From: Cupriavidus taiwanensis
GTDB lineage: Bacteria; Pseudomonadota; Gammaproteobacteria; Burkholderiales; Burkholderiaceae
Reading direction: 5' to 3'
Length of the DNA stretch: 64,000 nt
Assembly: GCF_900250075.1 (NCBI RefSeq)
Contig: NZ_LT977071.1
Location: 1,424,940 to 1,488,939, forward strand
Shown here: in pieces, positions 37,438 to 45,832 of the stretch
Layout of the letters: every line of letters begins with the position of its first letter
How positions within the stretch are numbered: the first letter of the stretch is position 1
Position numbers and translations under genes: made by a program
Notes under the pieces: generated by a model
What the model was told of the DNA's origin: nothing
The model's database searches: none
The model's input: only the letters and a program-made list of their open reading frames with translations

Positions 37438-38850
37438 TCAGTTCACGCGCATCACCGGCGGCGGCATCCAGCTGCCGTCCAGCAACGCCTGTTCCGGCCA
37501 GTACGCGCGCAGCATCATGTTCAGGCCATCGGGCGGCGCCGGCAGCCAGTTGGCGGCCCTGGCGCCGGCCGGGCGCTCATGCTGGATGTAGATGTCGAGC
37601 GAGCCGTCGCGGTTGTAGCGCAGGCGGTCGCGGCTGCCGATGGCATAGCGCTGGATCGGGTTCGGGACGAAGGCCTGGCGCTCGTTGTACAGCGTCAGCG
37701 ACCAGAACGCGCGCGCCGGCGGCAGCTGGTTCTTGTCGAAGTGCAGCACGTAGCGTGCCCCGCCCTGCAGCGGCTTGCCGTTGGCATCGGTGCGGGTGGA
37801 GGCGTAGATCGCGTCCTCCGGCAGGTTGGCACCCAGCCCCACCCACGCTGTGACCGCGCGGCGGCCGTAATTGGTGCCGTAGGTGCCCAGGTCGCGATGC
37901 ATGACCCAGCCGTTGCCGGCATCGGCGTTGCCCTTGCGCGCCGCCTGCTCGATCGCCGCCAGCGCGGCCGTGGCGCCTTCCTGCACCGCGCGCGCGGTGG
38001 ACGGCTCCATCACCGTGGTCTTGAACGGCACGCCCGGGCGGATGCCCATGCGGCGCAATTTCTCGACCATGGCGCTGTCGGCCGGCGCCGGCGGGTTGGC
38101 CGGCAGCAGCGCGGCGAAACGCGTGAAGAACGCCTGTGCGTCCATGGCCGCCACCTGCTCGACCGGGGCGCTGTCGGGGTCCAGCGCGGGCCGCGCCGCG
38201 GCCTTGTCCGGCACGCGGCGGCCGCCGCCCCAGGCCGACAGCGGTGTCAGCCGGTACTGGTCCTGCAGCCGGTGCACCGCCGCGAAATCCTGCTTGCCGC
38301 TGGCCTGGGTGCGGCCGATCAGCCAGACCATCGACGTGGGCGAGCGGATCTCCTGCACGCCCCTGGGCAGCGTGCCGCGCCAGTCCGGACCGGTGATGGC
38401 GAAATTGCCGCGGCGGGTGCCGGTGGTGCGCTTGCCCGGTGCGGCGAACACATTGGTCCAGGCATCCATCAGCGGCATCAGGTAATAGCGCCCGCGCGTA
38501 TCCGGCACTGACAGGATCACTGGCTCGCGCGACAGGTCCAGCCACGCCGACGAGTACAGCGTGTCGGCATTGGGGCTGACCACATCGGTGAAGGTGGCGT
38601 CCGGGAAGGTGCGCTTGTGGCTGAAGGTGTTGGGGGGCGTGCGCAGCGTCATCAGCTCGCGCGTCACGTCCATCAGCACCATCGGATAGGCAAAGGTGAA
38701 GACCTCGGCGGACAAGGCCTTCATGGCCTGGTCGGAGGGCGGCTGCTCGGCCGCCGCCGGGTTGCCGGCATAGTCAGGCCCGCTGGCGCAGCCGGACAGC
38801 ATGACGGCGAGCGTGACCGCGCCCGCCAGTTGACGAAAGATAGGCTTCAT
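37438..38850 (-). CDS. DUF1254/DUF1214-domain lipoprotein
   Basis: 470-residue exported lipoprotein. Signal and lipobox: [23 protein letters not shown]1254 at 50-190 ([60 protein letters not shown]) and DUF1214 at the carboxy terminus ([36 protein letters not shown]). Enzymatic role of the family is not settled. ATG at 38850 was chosen. Convergent with metE over a shared hairpin. Confidence 0.9.
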   Translation of the reverse strand: MKPIFRQLAGAVTLAVMLSGCASGPDYAGNPAAAEQPPSDQAMKALSAEVFTFAYPMVLMDVTRELMTLRTPPNTFSHKRTFPDATFTDVVSPNADTLYSSAWLDLSREPVILSVPDTRGRYYLMPLMDAWTNVFAAPGKRTTGTRRGNFAITGPDWRGTLPRGVQEIRSPTSMVWLIGRTQASGKQDFAAVHRLQDQYRLTPLSAWGGGRRVPDKAAARPALDPDSAPVEQVAAMDAQAFFTRFAALLPANPPAPADSAMVEKLRRMGIRPGVPFKTTVMEPSTARAVQEGATAALAAIEQAARKGNADAGNGWVMHRDLGTYGTNYGRRAVTAWVGLGANLPEDAIYASTRTDANGKPLQGGARYVLHFDKNQLPPARAFWSLTLYNERQAFVPNPIQRYAIGSRDRLRYNRDGSLDIYIQHERPAGARAANWLPAPPDGLNMMLRAYWPEQALLDGSWMPPPVMRVN

Positions 38851-39110
38851 GACCCCGATTCCCAAAAGTTCTTGTGCGCTCAGCGGGCATTTCGGCTATG
38901 GCTGCCGGCATGTCGTCCCGGAGGCGCATCTGTCGGTCGCATCTTGTCCGCGTGCTACGACCCTGTCAATGACCCGGATGCGGGGATCCGAGACCGGGCG
39001 CACCAACGGCAGGACACTACGGAAAGGGGTGCATGATAAGCCACGCGGCCGGGCCACGGAAAGTGCCGGCACGGCCGGTAACTCGGCGGGCGGTGTTGCG
39101 GGTCGGCGGC

Positions 39111-39395
39111 TCAGTTCTGCGCGATGGCGGAGCCGTGCCGGGCCAGCGGCGTGACGTTGATCTCCATGTACGGGTACAGCGGCAGCGCGATCAGCAAGGT
39201 GTGCAGTTCATCGTTGTCGCTGACGTCGAAGATGCTGACGTTGGCGTACTGGCCCACCACGCGCCACAGGTGGCGCCACTTGCCTTCGCGCTGCAGGCGC
39301 TGCGACATGGCCTTTTCATCGGCCTTGAGCTGCTCGACCAATTGCGGGTCGAGCGATGCGGGAATCCTGACGGTCATTTCGGCCATGAACAGCAT
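39111..39395 (-). CDS. Muconolactone delta-isomerase-like protein
   Basis: 94-residue dimeric alpha/beta-barrel family protein like CatC: MLFMAEMTVRIPASLDP, QREGKWRHLWRVVGQYANVS and LPLYPYMEINVTPLARHG are signature stretches. CatC converts muconolactone to beta-ketoadipate enol-lactone in catechol degradation. No catA or catB is adjacent; the next gene is a YciI-like protein on the same strand. It could belong to a split catechol pathway or have taken another role. Confidence 0.85.
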   Translation of the reverse strand: MLFMAEMTVRIPASLDPQLVEQLKADEKAMSQRLQREGKWRHLWRVVGQYANVSIFDVSDNDELHTLLIALPLYPYMEINVTPLARHGSAIAQN

Positions 39396-39442
39396 GGAGT
39401 CTCCGGGTGATGGGTGGCGATGGGCAGCGTGCGCGGCCCGGT

Positions 39443-39739
39443 TCAGAGGCGGCGGGTGCCGTCGAGATAGGCCTTGCGCCAGCGCACGATGCGCACCTCG
39501 GCAAACAGGCCCGCCGCGGCGAACGGGTCGGCGTCGATAAAACGCTGCGCGGCCTCGCGGCTGTCGACATCGACGATATAGACGCCGCCGCCGGCGTCGG
39601 AGCCGTCATCGTTGAGCTTGGCGCCGCAGGCCAGCAGCAGCGCCTTGTTGGCGTCGAGGTAGTCCAGGTGGCTGGCGCGGGTGGCCTGGCGCACGTGCTG
39701 GTGGTCAGGCTTGTCGACGGTTTCGATCAGGTACGGCAT
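39443..39739 (-). CDS. YciI-like protein
   Basis: 98-residue ferredoxin-like fold protein: MPYLIETVDKPDHQ, RASHLDYLDANKALLLACG, and DADPFAAAGLFAEVRIVRW with the conserved YciI DPF. Relatives include dehalogenase-like and muconolactone-isomerase-related proteins. Upstream of the CatC-like gene with 47 bases between them, good SD (ACAGGAG), so co-transcribed. Confidence 0.85.
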   Translation of the reverse strand: MPYLIETVDKPDHQHVRQATRASHLDYLDANKALLLACGAKLNDDGSDAGGGVYIVDVDSREAAQRFIDADPFAAAGLFAEVRIVRWRKAYLDGTRRL

Positions 39740-39837
39740 GCGGTTCTCCTGTCAGCCTTGCGGCCGGGTATCAAAGTCAGGCAATCTGCGCGCCCCACAT
39801 CGGCATCGCAGCGATATAGGTGGAGCATAGCCGCGGC

Positions 39838-40215
39838 TCAGTACCGCATCTGGACATCGTCGACCTTGCCGGTGCGCGCGTTGTACAGGCAGACGTAGTG
39901 GAAGCCGATCGCGGACGAGCTGTCGTCCGGCTCGAACACGCCTTCGCCGTTGACCGAGGTCTGCGCGTTGGGACGCTGGTAATACTGCTCGCGGTCGGCC
40001 ATCAGCATGACGCTGCCGGGTTGCGGATAACGGCGCTGGAGCGCTTCCGCCACCGCCGGCTCGCAGGCCGCGGATGCCGCCCGCGACATGGCCTGGGGAT
40101 CGACGGTGATGCGGGTGGCGGGCGGCGGCACCGGGCGCGGAGCCAGCTGCGGCGGCGTCTCGCAGGCCGCCACCAGGCACGCAACCGTCAGGCACAGGTA
40201 AGAAGCTCGGATCAC
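39838..40215 (-). CDS. Small lipoprotein of unknown function
   Basis: 125 residues starting at GTG 40215 with GGAGGAGG eight bases upstream. Signal MIRASYLCLTVACLVAACET with lipobox VAAC. The mature part has a Pro-rich linker, then a domain with SVMLMADREQYYQRP and GFHYVCLYNARTGKVDDVQM. Nothing recognised beyond the lipoprotein signal. Divergent from the Nudix-MBL fusion gene. Confidence 0.75.
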   Translation of the reverse strand: MIRASYLCLTVACLVAACETPPQLAPRPVPPPATRITVDPQAMSRAASAACEPAVAEALQRRYPQPGSVMLMADREQYYQRPNAQTSVNGEGVFEPDDSSSAIGFHYVCLYNARTGKVDDVQMRY

Positions 40216-40471
40216 GCGGACCTCCTCCGATGGGAGCGCCGGCGGTGGCGCTCCGGAAAGTGAAGCGGAGCTATCAGGTTACTGCCTGTGGCCGGAAAAG
40301 CCAAAGCCGGCCCGCGCCCGCCTGCGGCTCGGAGCACCGCGGCGGCAGCCGGTGCGCCGGGATTCCCCGGGCTTTCGAATCCGCGAACGCGGCTAAACTA
40401 GCGCACGCGGCCGCGCCCTGCCTGGCCTGCCTGGCCCGGCGCGCCGCGCGTACAAACCACGATGCCGACCA

Positions 40472-42169
40472 ATGACAACCACAGAGACAAACGGCAACCG
40501 CCCTGCCCATCCCGCCCCGCTGCTGCGCACGGCCGCCAGCCTGCTGGTGGTGCGCGACGCGCCCGCCGGCATGGAAGTGCTGCTGGTGCGCCGCGTCGAA
40601 CGCGCCAACGACCGCAGCAGCGGCGCCTATGTTTTCCCCGGCGGCACCCTCGATGCGCAAGACCGGCACCTGCACGCGCACGCCCACGGCCTCGATGACG
40701 CGCTCGCCAGCGAGCGCCTGGGGTTGCCGGCCAGCGGCCTGGACTTCTACCTCGCCGCCGTGCGCGAATGCTTCGAAGAAGCGGGCCTGCTGTTCGCCTG
40801 CGATCATCAGGGGCGCCTGCGCGGGCCGCATGAGCTGGACGCCGCCCAGCAGGCGCTGCTGCGCGAGGCCGTACAACGCGGCGGCCCCGGACTGGCCCAC
40901 GCCTGCGAGCAGCTGGGCCTGCGCCTGGCGGCGGACCGGCTGGCCTATCACAGCTACTGGCTGACGCCGCCCGGCCTGCCCAAGCGCTTCGACACCCGCT
41001 TCTTTGTCGCCATCGCTCCGGAGGGCCAGCTGGCCGTGCCCGACGGCACCGAGATCGTCGAGCACCGCTGGGTGCGCCCGGCCGACGCCGCCGACCCGGC
41101 CAGCGGCCTGCCGATGATGCATGTCACGCGCCGCACGCTAAGTTCGATCGCGCAATTCGAGACCGCCGCGGCCTGCTTTGCGTATTTCTCGCAGTTGCGC
41201 GGCATCGCCTGCATCATGCCGCGGCTTGCCACCGGCGCGGCGGGCGTGCGCCCGGTGATGCCGAACGAGCCCTGCTACGCCGAGATCGGCCGCATCGATC
41301 CCGACGGCAAGGTGCACGGCCGCTACGAACTGGCACCCGGCGTGCCGGTGCAGTTGTCGCAGCGGGTATGGCGCGTCACGGCCAACAACGGCAGCGTGAT
41401 GACGGGCCCGGGCACCAACACCTACCTGGTCGGCGGCGGTGCGCGCAACGAATGGGCGGTGATCGATCCGGGCCCGGACGATGGCGAGCATGTGCGCGCG
41501 ATCCTGGAAGCGGCGCCCGGCCCGATCCGCTGGATCCTGGCAACGCATACGCACCTGGACCATTCGCCCGCGGCGGCGGCATTGCAGGCCGCCACCGGCG
41601 CCACCGTGATGGGACGCGCGGCCCCCGCCGGCCCCTGGCAGGACGCCACCTTCGCGCCGCAGCGCGAACTGGTGCACGGCGAGCGCCTGGCCTTGGCCGA
41701 AGATTGCACGCTGCGGGTCTGCCACACCCCCGGCCATGCGTCCAACCACCTCTGCTACCTGCTCGAGGAAGAAAAGACGCTCTTCACCGGCGATCACGTG
41801 ATGCAGGGATCGACGGTGGTGATCGGCCCGCCCGATGGCGACATGCGCGCCTACCTCGACTCGCTCGCCGCGCTCCAGGAAGAAGACCTGGAGTGGCTGG
41901 CGCCGGGACATGGTTTCCTGATCGCGCGCCCGCAGGACGCCATCCGCATCCTGGTGCGGCACCGCCTGCAGCGCGAGGCCAAGGTCGCCGGCGCGCTGCG
42001 CGAACTTGGCCCGGCCGCGCTCGGCGAACTGGTGCTGCGCGTCTATGACGATGTGCCGCCGCGCATGCATCCGGTGGCGCAGCGCTCGCTGCTGGCGCAC
42101 CTGATCAAGCTGCGCGACGAAGGCAAGGCGCGCGAGGCGGATGGCGTCTGGTCGGAAGCCGCAGGCTGA
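40472..42169 (+). CDS. Fused Nudix hydrolase and metallo-beta-lactamase-fold hydrolase
   Basis: 565 residues. Residues 15-245 are a Nudix domain of the NUDT19/RP2 type: the box is split by an insertion between FPGGTLDAQD and the catalytic VRECFEEAGLLF. Residues ~270-565 are an MBL-fold domain of the LACTB2 kind: TGPGTNTYLVGG, zinc motif THTHLDHSP, CHTPGHASNHLCYLLEEEK, FTGDHVMQGSTVV and LAPGHGFLI. Nudix part may cleave CoA or nucleotide esters, MBL part an ester or RNA; both sets of metal ligands look intact. No partner gene in operon. Confidence 0.88.
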   Translation: MTTTETNGNRPAHPAPLLRTAASLLVVRDAPAGMEVLLVRRVERANDRSSGAYVFPGGTLDAQDRHLHAHAHGLDDALASERLGLPASGLDFYLAAVRECFEEAGLLFACDHQGRLRGPHELDAAQQALLREAVQRGGPGLAHACEQLGLRLAADRLAYHSYWLTPPGLPKRFDTRFFVAIAPEGQLAVPDGTEIVEHRWVRPADAADPASGLPMMHVTRRTLSSIAQFETAAACFAYFSQLRGIACIMPRLATGAAGVRPVMPNEPCYAEIGRIDPDGKVHGRYELAPGVPVQLSQRVWRVTANNGSVMTGPGTNTYLVGGGARNEWAVIDPGPDDGEHVRAILEAAPGPIRWILATHTHLDHSPAAAALQAATGATVMGRAAPAGPWQDATFAPQRELVHGERLALAEDCTLRVCHTPGHASNHLCYLLEEEKTLFTGDHVMQGSTVVIGPPDGDMRAYLDSLAALQEEDLEWLAPGHGFLIARPQDAIRILVRHRLQREAKVAGALRELGPAALGELVLRVYDDVPPRMHPVAQRSLLAHLIKLRDEGKAREADGVWSEAAG

Positions 42170-42208
42170 CGCCGACGGAGGCGGTCAAAGATTTTTGGCA
42201 GGGGGGGC

Positions 42209-42236
42209 TTGCGCAAATCAATAATTGCTATACAAT
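42209..42236 (+). promoter_or_regulatory. Promoter of tRNA-Arg gene
   Basis: TTGCGC at 42209-42214 and TACAAT at 42231-42236 with 16-base spacing, 15 bases before the tRNA. Good match to a housekeeping sigma-70 promoter. Confidence 0.7.
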
Positions 42237-42250
42237 TCCGCTTCTCGTGT

Positions 42251-42327
42251 GCGGCTGTAGCTCAGTTGGATAGAGTACTTGGCTACGAACCAAGGGGTCG
42301 TGGGTTCGAATCCTGCCAGCCGCGCCA
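42251..42327 (+). tRNA. tRNA-Arg (ACG anticodon)
   Basis: 77-nucleotide cloverleaf with encoded CCA. Acceptor GCGGCTG pairs with CAGCCGC, D-arm AGCTCAGTTGGATAGAGT, anticodon loop CTACGAA with anticodon ACG (A34 read as inosine after editing), T-arm GTGGGTTCGAATCC, discriminator G. Confidence 0.97.
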
Positions 42328-42340
42328 CCTATGCAGAAAG

Positions 42341-42373
42341 AAAAAGGGCTTCCGGAAACGGAAGCCCTTTTTT
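42341..42373 (+). terminator. Terminator after tRNA-Arg
   Basis: 14-base stem AAAAAGGGCTTCCG with GAAA tetraloop (42355-42358) and complementary CGGAAGCCCTTTTT ending in a T-run, 14 bases after the tRNA. Confidence 0.92.
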
Positions 42374-42411
42374 GTTGCCGCGCGCCTTGCGCGCGACTGC
42401 CCCCACCACCC

Positions 42412-43332
42412 CTACCATCGATAGCGCGCACCGACGGTGCCGCTCGGGTTGCGCCCCGCCCGGACCTTGAACCACAGCTTCACGCCGGTCTTGGTATTGC
42501 CATGCGCGCCGATATTGAACGAGAACAGTCCGCGCAGCAGGTCGGCATCGATCTTGGTGCCGTTGATATTGATGACCTGCTTGCGGCTTTCCTGCCACCA
42601 GTCGGCCTCGACGAACGGATAGATGCCGGCCAGCCGCGTCGGCTGCGCGCCGTACAGGCGCACGCCGATGCCGGTGGCGCTGGCATCGCCGGGCATCGCC
42701 TGCGCCAGCTTGTTCGGGTCCGCGCTGGTGCCGGGCTGGTAGGCCAGTTGCAGCCGCGGCTGGATGGTCAGTCCGCCGGCACGCGGCACCACGGCATCGA
42801 CCGCCAGCGCCATGGTGCGCACGCGATTGTCGGCAAAGCCGCTGGCGCTGGTGATGTCGTCGAGATGCAGCGTCACCCGGCGCCCACGCTCGGGCATGGC
42901 CGTAGTCTCGCGGTCCACCGCGGCGAGGCCCGGGGCATCGTCATCGGGCCCGGCGCCGAGCGCGCGCGGCAAGGCGGAAGAAGATGAGGACGAGGATGGC
43001 GGCGGCACCATCGCGTATTCGACGACCACCGGCTCCAGCGGCTGCACCATCCAGCCGCTCGCCTCGGAGCCTTCGGCCGGCTGGCCGGAGACCTGCGCCA
43101 GCTCCGCCGGAGCGGCTTGCGCCAGGCTTGCCTGCAGCGGCGGATCAGCGGCGGAAACGCCGTGGAAATCCGGCAAGGCTTCGTCTGCGTGGGCCAGCGC
43201 ACACATCAGCATGGCCAGCAGGGCGCAGTAATGCAGGTGATGGTGGACGATGCCGGGATGCGCGGCACAGCCGTGCCATCCGGGGTTCGTCCCCGCCTCC
43301 CTCGCTCTCGATGATGACAAGACCACAGTCAT
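42412..43332 (-). CDS. Outer-membrane barrel-like protein with autotransporter-type carboxy terminus
   Basis: 306 residues. Signal-like region HYCALLAMLMCALAHADE at about 34-51, a linker with a poly-Ser run (PPPSSSSSSS), then a beta-rich end: GIYPFVEADWWQESRKQVI, FSFNIGAHGNTKTGVKLWFK and VGARYRW at the terminus. The ending resembles the last strands of autotransporter barrels (terminal aromatic, aromatic alternation), but the region is shorter than a full 12-strand barrel. ATG at 43332 is the best start, although the signal is then preceded by a 30-residue leader. Passenger function unknown. Confidence 0.65.
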   Translation of the reverse strand: MTVVLSSSRAREAGTNPGWHGCAAHPGIVHHHLHYCALLAMLMCALAHADEALPDFHGVSAADPPLQASLAQAAPAELAQVSGQPAEGSEASGWMVQPLEPVVVEYAMVPPPSSSSSSSALPRALGAGPDDDAPGLAAVDRETTAMPERGRRVTLHLDDITSASGFADNRVRTMALAVDAVVPRAGGLTIQPRLQLAYQPGTSADPNKLAQAMPGDASATGIGVRLYGAQPTRLAGIYPFVEADWWQESRKQVININGTKIDADLLRGLFSFNIGAHGNTKTGVKLWFKVRAGRNPSGTVGARYRW

Positions 43333-43583
43333 GGCAACCACCTTCGGGACGTTATAAATGCCTGCCCGATGAGCTTGAGCATAGGTCAAATGCCCCGCCA
43401 GCGTTAGCCGCCTATGTTCGGCTGCGCGCGCCCGTGAACACCTTCCGGGCAGCGGCCGGCGCCGGTGTCCCCCGCGCGAATCGCGGAAGATTTGGACAGG
43501 TGCCGCGGCCTTTTCGTCAATAATGTCGGGATTGACAGAAATTTCACGCATGGCCCGGCCACTGGCAGCCGGGTGGAGACAGC

Positions 43584-45410
43584 ATGGCCCTGCGGCAACG
43601 CGCCCGACAGCTTGATCCCGGCAACCGCACTGCCCTGACCGCCGGCAACGGACCGCGCCGCAGCCTGCAGCGCAAGCTGGCGCTGGCGACCACGGTGGGC
43701 GGCCTGTGCACGGTGGTGCTGGCGGCGCTGGTGATCGCCGCCTCGTACGGCGACTTCGCCGCGGCCCGGCAGAACCTGTACGACATCTCGGCGTACCGCG
43801 AGGTGCTCGACGCCGCCAACACGCTGTCCGCCGAACGCGGCCCGGCCAACAGCGTGCTCGGCGAACCGCCCTCGCCCCACAGCGCGGCGCGCGAGCGCCT
43901 GCAGGCGTTTCGCGCCCGCAGCGACGCGGCGCTGGCGCGGCTGTCGGCGCCGCCGCCGGCCCCCTTCGGCTTGCACAGCCATCACCCGCCACCGCTGATG
44001 GTCGAGCGCGTGCGCGAGCGCCTGGCGCGGGCGCGCGCCGAGATCGACGAACTTGCCGCGCGCGCGCCGCAGCAGCGAGACATGGACGAGATCCGCCACG
44101 CCATCGAAAGCATGTTCGAGGTCGTCGACGCGCTGCAGCCCGCCATCGCCTGGCAGGTGCGCGAGCTTTCCGTTTGCGATGACGGCCTGGCCGCACCCGC
44201 GCTGACCGGCAAGATGCTGGGCGACCTGCGCGAGTACGCCGGGCGCATGGCATCGCAGATTATGGCGCCGGTGGCGGCGCGCCAGCCGATGCCGGTGCAG
44301 AGCCTGGTCGACGCGACGCGCTCGCGCGGACGGCTGCTGGCGCTATGGCAACTGGCCGGGCCGGCGTACAACATGTTCGGCGCCGCGCCGGCGCTGGAAC
44401 AGGCCTATGCCGACGCTGGCCACCAGTTCTTCGGCCGCGGCGTGGCCATGGTCGACAGCCTGGTCGCGCAGGGGCGCATCTCGGGCAACTACTCGATGAC
44501 GCCCACCGAACTGACCAACCGCTACGTGCCTACGCTCGAGCCGCTGGAGCGGCTGCGCAGCGTGTTCCTGGACGAGGTGGTGGCGCATTTCACCAGCACG
44601 CGCGAGCGCGCGTTGCGCCGGCTCGCGGCTGCGTGCGGCACCTCGGCGCTGATTCTCGCGGTGCTGGGCTACATGCTGGTGTTCGCCCGGCGCGCGGTGT
44701 TCCTGCCGCTGCTGCGCGCGCGCGCCGAGGTGATCGCGCTGGCCGAGGACCGCGGCCAGCGGCACGAGACCGCGCCATCCGAGGCTGCCGCGCAGGCCAG
44801 GCGCATGGGCCAGGCTGCCGAGATGCGGCGCCTGTTCGATGCCATCGACATCCTGCGCCGCAAGCTGCGCGAGCGCGCCGCGCTGACCGCGCAGCTGGAG
44901 CAGCAGGCCCGCACCGACAGCCTCACCGGCCTGCTGAACCGGCGCGCGCTGGAACTGGTGGCGGCGCGGTACGGCGCGCACGAGCACGCCAGCCTGGTGC
45001 TGATCGACGTCGACCGCTTCAAGCAGATCAATGACCGCCACGGCCATGCCGCCGGCGACCAGGTGTTGCGCAATATCGCCGCGCAGATGCGCGCGCTGGT
45101 GCCGGCCGAGGCCGTGCTGGCCCGCTTCGGCGGCGAGGAGTTTGCGCTGTGGCTGCCGCACGGCCGGCCCGGCGAAGCCGCGGCGCTGGCCGAAACGCTG
45201 CGCGCGGCCATTGCGTCGCGGCCGGTTTACCTGTCCGGCACCACGCGGCTTGGCGTGACCGCCAGCTTCGGCGTCGCCGTCGGCCATGGCGGCGCCAGCC
45301 ACTGGCAGCGCCTGTTCGGCGCGGCCGACGCGGCCATGTACCGCGCCAAGGCGGAGGGGCGCAACTGCGTGCGCGAGGCACAAGACCTGGAGGGGATGCC
45401 GGGACGCTGA
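43584..45410 (+). CDS. Membrane-bound diguanylate cyclase (GGDEF domain)
   Basis: 608 residues. TM helices at ~31-54 and ~345-370 flank a large periplasmic sensor region of 290 residues. The cytoplasmic GGDEF domain runs from RTDSLTGLLNRRALELVAAR, with metal-site LVLIDVDRFKQIND, to active GGEEF at 516-520, so it should make cyclic di-GMP. The allosteric I-site RxxD before GGEEF is replaced by VPAE, so product inhibition may be lost. Start ATG 43584 has GGAGACAGC. Signal sensed is unknown. Confidence 0.92.
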   Translation: MALRQRARQLDPGNRTALTAGNGPRRSLQRKLALATTVGGLCTVVLAALVIAASYGDFAAARQNLYDISAYREVLDAANTLSAERGPANSVLGEPPSPHSAARERLQAFRARSDAALARLSAPPPAPFGLHSHHPPPLMVERVRERLARARAEIDELAARAPQQRDMDEIRHAIESMFEVVDALQPAIAWQVRELSVCDDGLAAPALTGKMLGDLREYAGRMASQIMAPVAARQPMPVQSLVDATRSRGRLLALWQLAGPAYNMFGAAPALEQAYADAGHQFFGRGVAMVDSLVAQGRISGNYSMTPTELTNRYVPTLEPLERLRSVFLDEVVAHFTSTRERALRRLAAACGTSALILAVLGYMLVFARRAVFLPLLRARAEVIALAEDRGQRHETAPSEAAAQARRMGQAAEMRRLFDAIDILRRKLRERAALTAQLEQQARTDSLTGLLNRRALELVAARYGAHEHASLVLIDVDRFKQINDRHGHAAGDQVLRNIAAQMRALVPAEAVLARFGGEEFALWLPHGRPGEAAALAETLRAAIASRPVYLSGTTRLGVTASFGVAVGHGGASHWQRLFGAADAAMYRAKAEGRNCVREAQDLEGMPGR

Positions 45411-45497
45411 ACCACTGCGGGCAATGTCCGAAGGCTACGGACAAAAAGATGCCCGCTCGCGCGGCAATACCGTTCAGTTAAGGCATCAAACACTACT

Positions 45498-45570
45498 GTC
45501 ATTCCCGCGCAGGCGGGAATCCAGCGTCTTTTAAAGTCACTGGGTTCCCGCCTGCGCGGGAACGACGGGA
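45498..45570. repeat. dRS3-like inverted-repeat element
   Basis: Contains ATTCCCGCGCAGGCGGGAAT, which fits the 20-base ATTCCC-N8-GGGAAT form of dRS3-type repeats, and its near-mirror TTCCCGCCTGCGCGGGAA about 25 bases later. The pair can fold into a large hairpin. Non-coding repeats of this form are spread in beta-proteobacterial genomes; here it lies between the cyclase gene and tRNA-Leu. Confidence 0.7.
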
Positions 45571-45614
45571 TTGACTCGCGCGGACGTGGTTGCCATGGAG
45601 CATGGCCCGAAACG

Positions 45615-45641
45615 AAAAAAGGCTCGCTTGCGCGAGCCTTT
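45615..45641 (-). terminator. Terminator after tRNA-Leu
   Basis: 10-base stem AAAGGCTCGC / GCGAGCCTTT with a TTGC loop. Read on the minus strand it ends in a T6 run (45615-45620), just after the tRNA 3' end. Confidence 0.85.
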
Positions 45642-45649
45642 CCGAATTT

Positions 45650-45736
45650 TGGTGCCCAGAAGAGGACTCGAACCTCCACAGTGTTGCCACCGCTAGGACC
45701 TGAACCTAGTGCGTCTACCAATTCCGCCATCTGGGC
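45650..45736 (-). tRNA. tRNA-Leu (CAG anticodon)
   Basis: 87-nucleotide class II tRNA with encoded CCA. Acceptor GCCCAGA pairs with TCTGGGC, D-arm with GGTAGACGC, anticodon stem CTAGG/CCTAG with anticodon CAG, long variable arm around GCGGTGGCAACAC, T-loop GTTCGAGTCC. Confidence 0.97.
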
Positions 45737-45832
45737 TTCGTTTCGCTGCATTACTGCTGCGATGCGAAGAACGAAATTATGCCGAGTGCTGGGTGCACTG
45801 TCAACACCCGACCGTAAAAAACTTTGTGCGCG

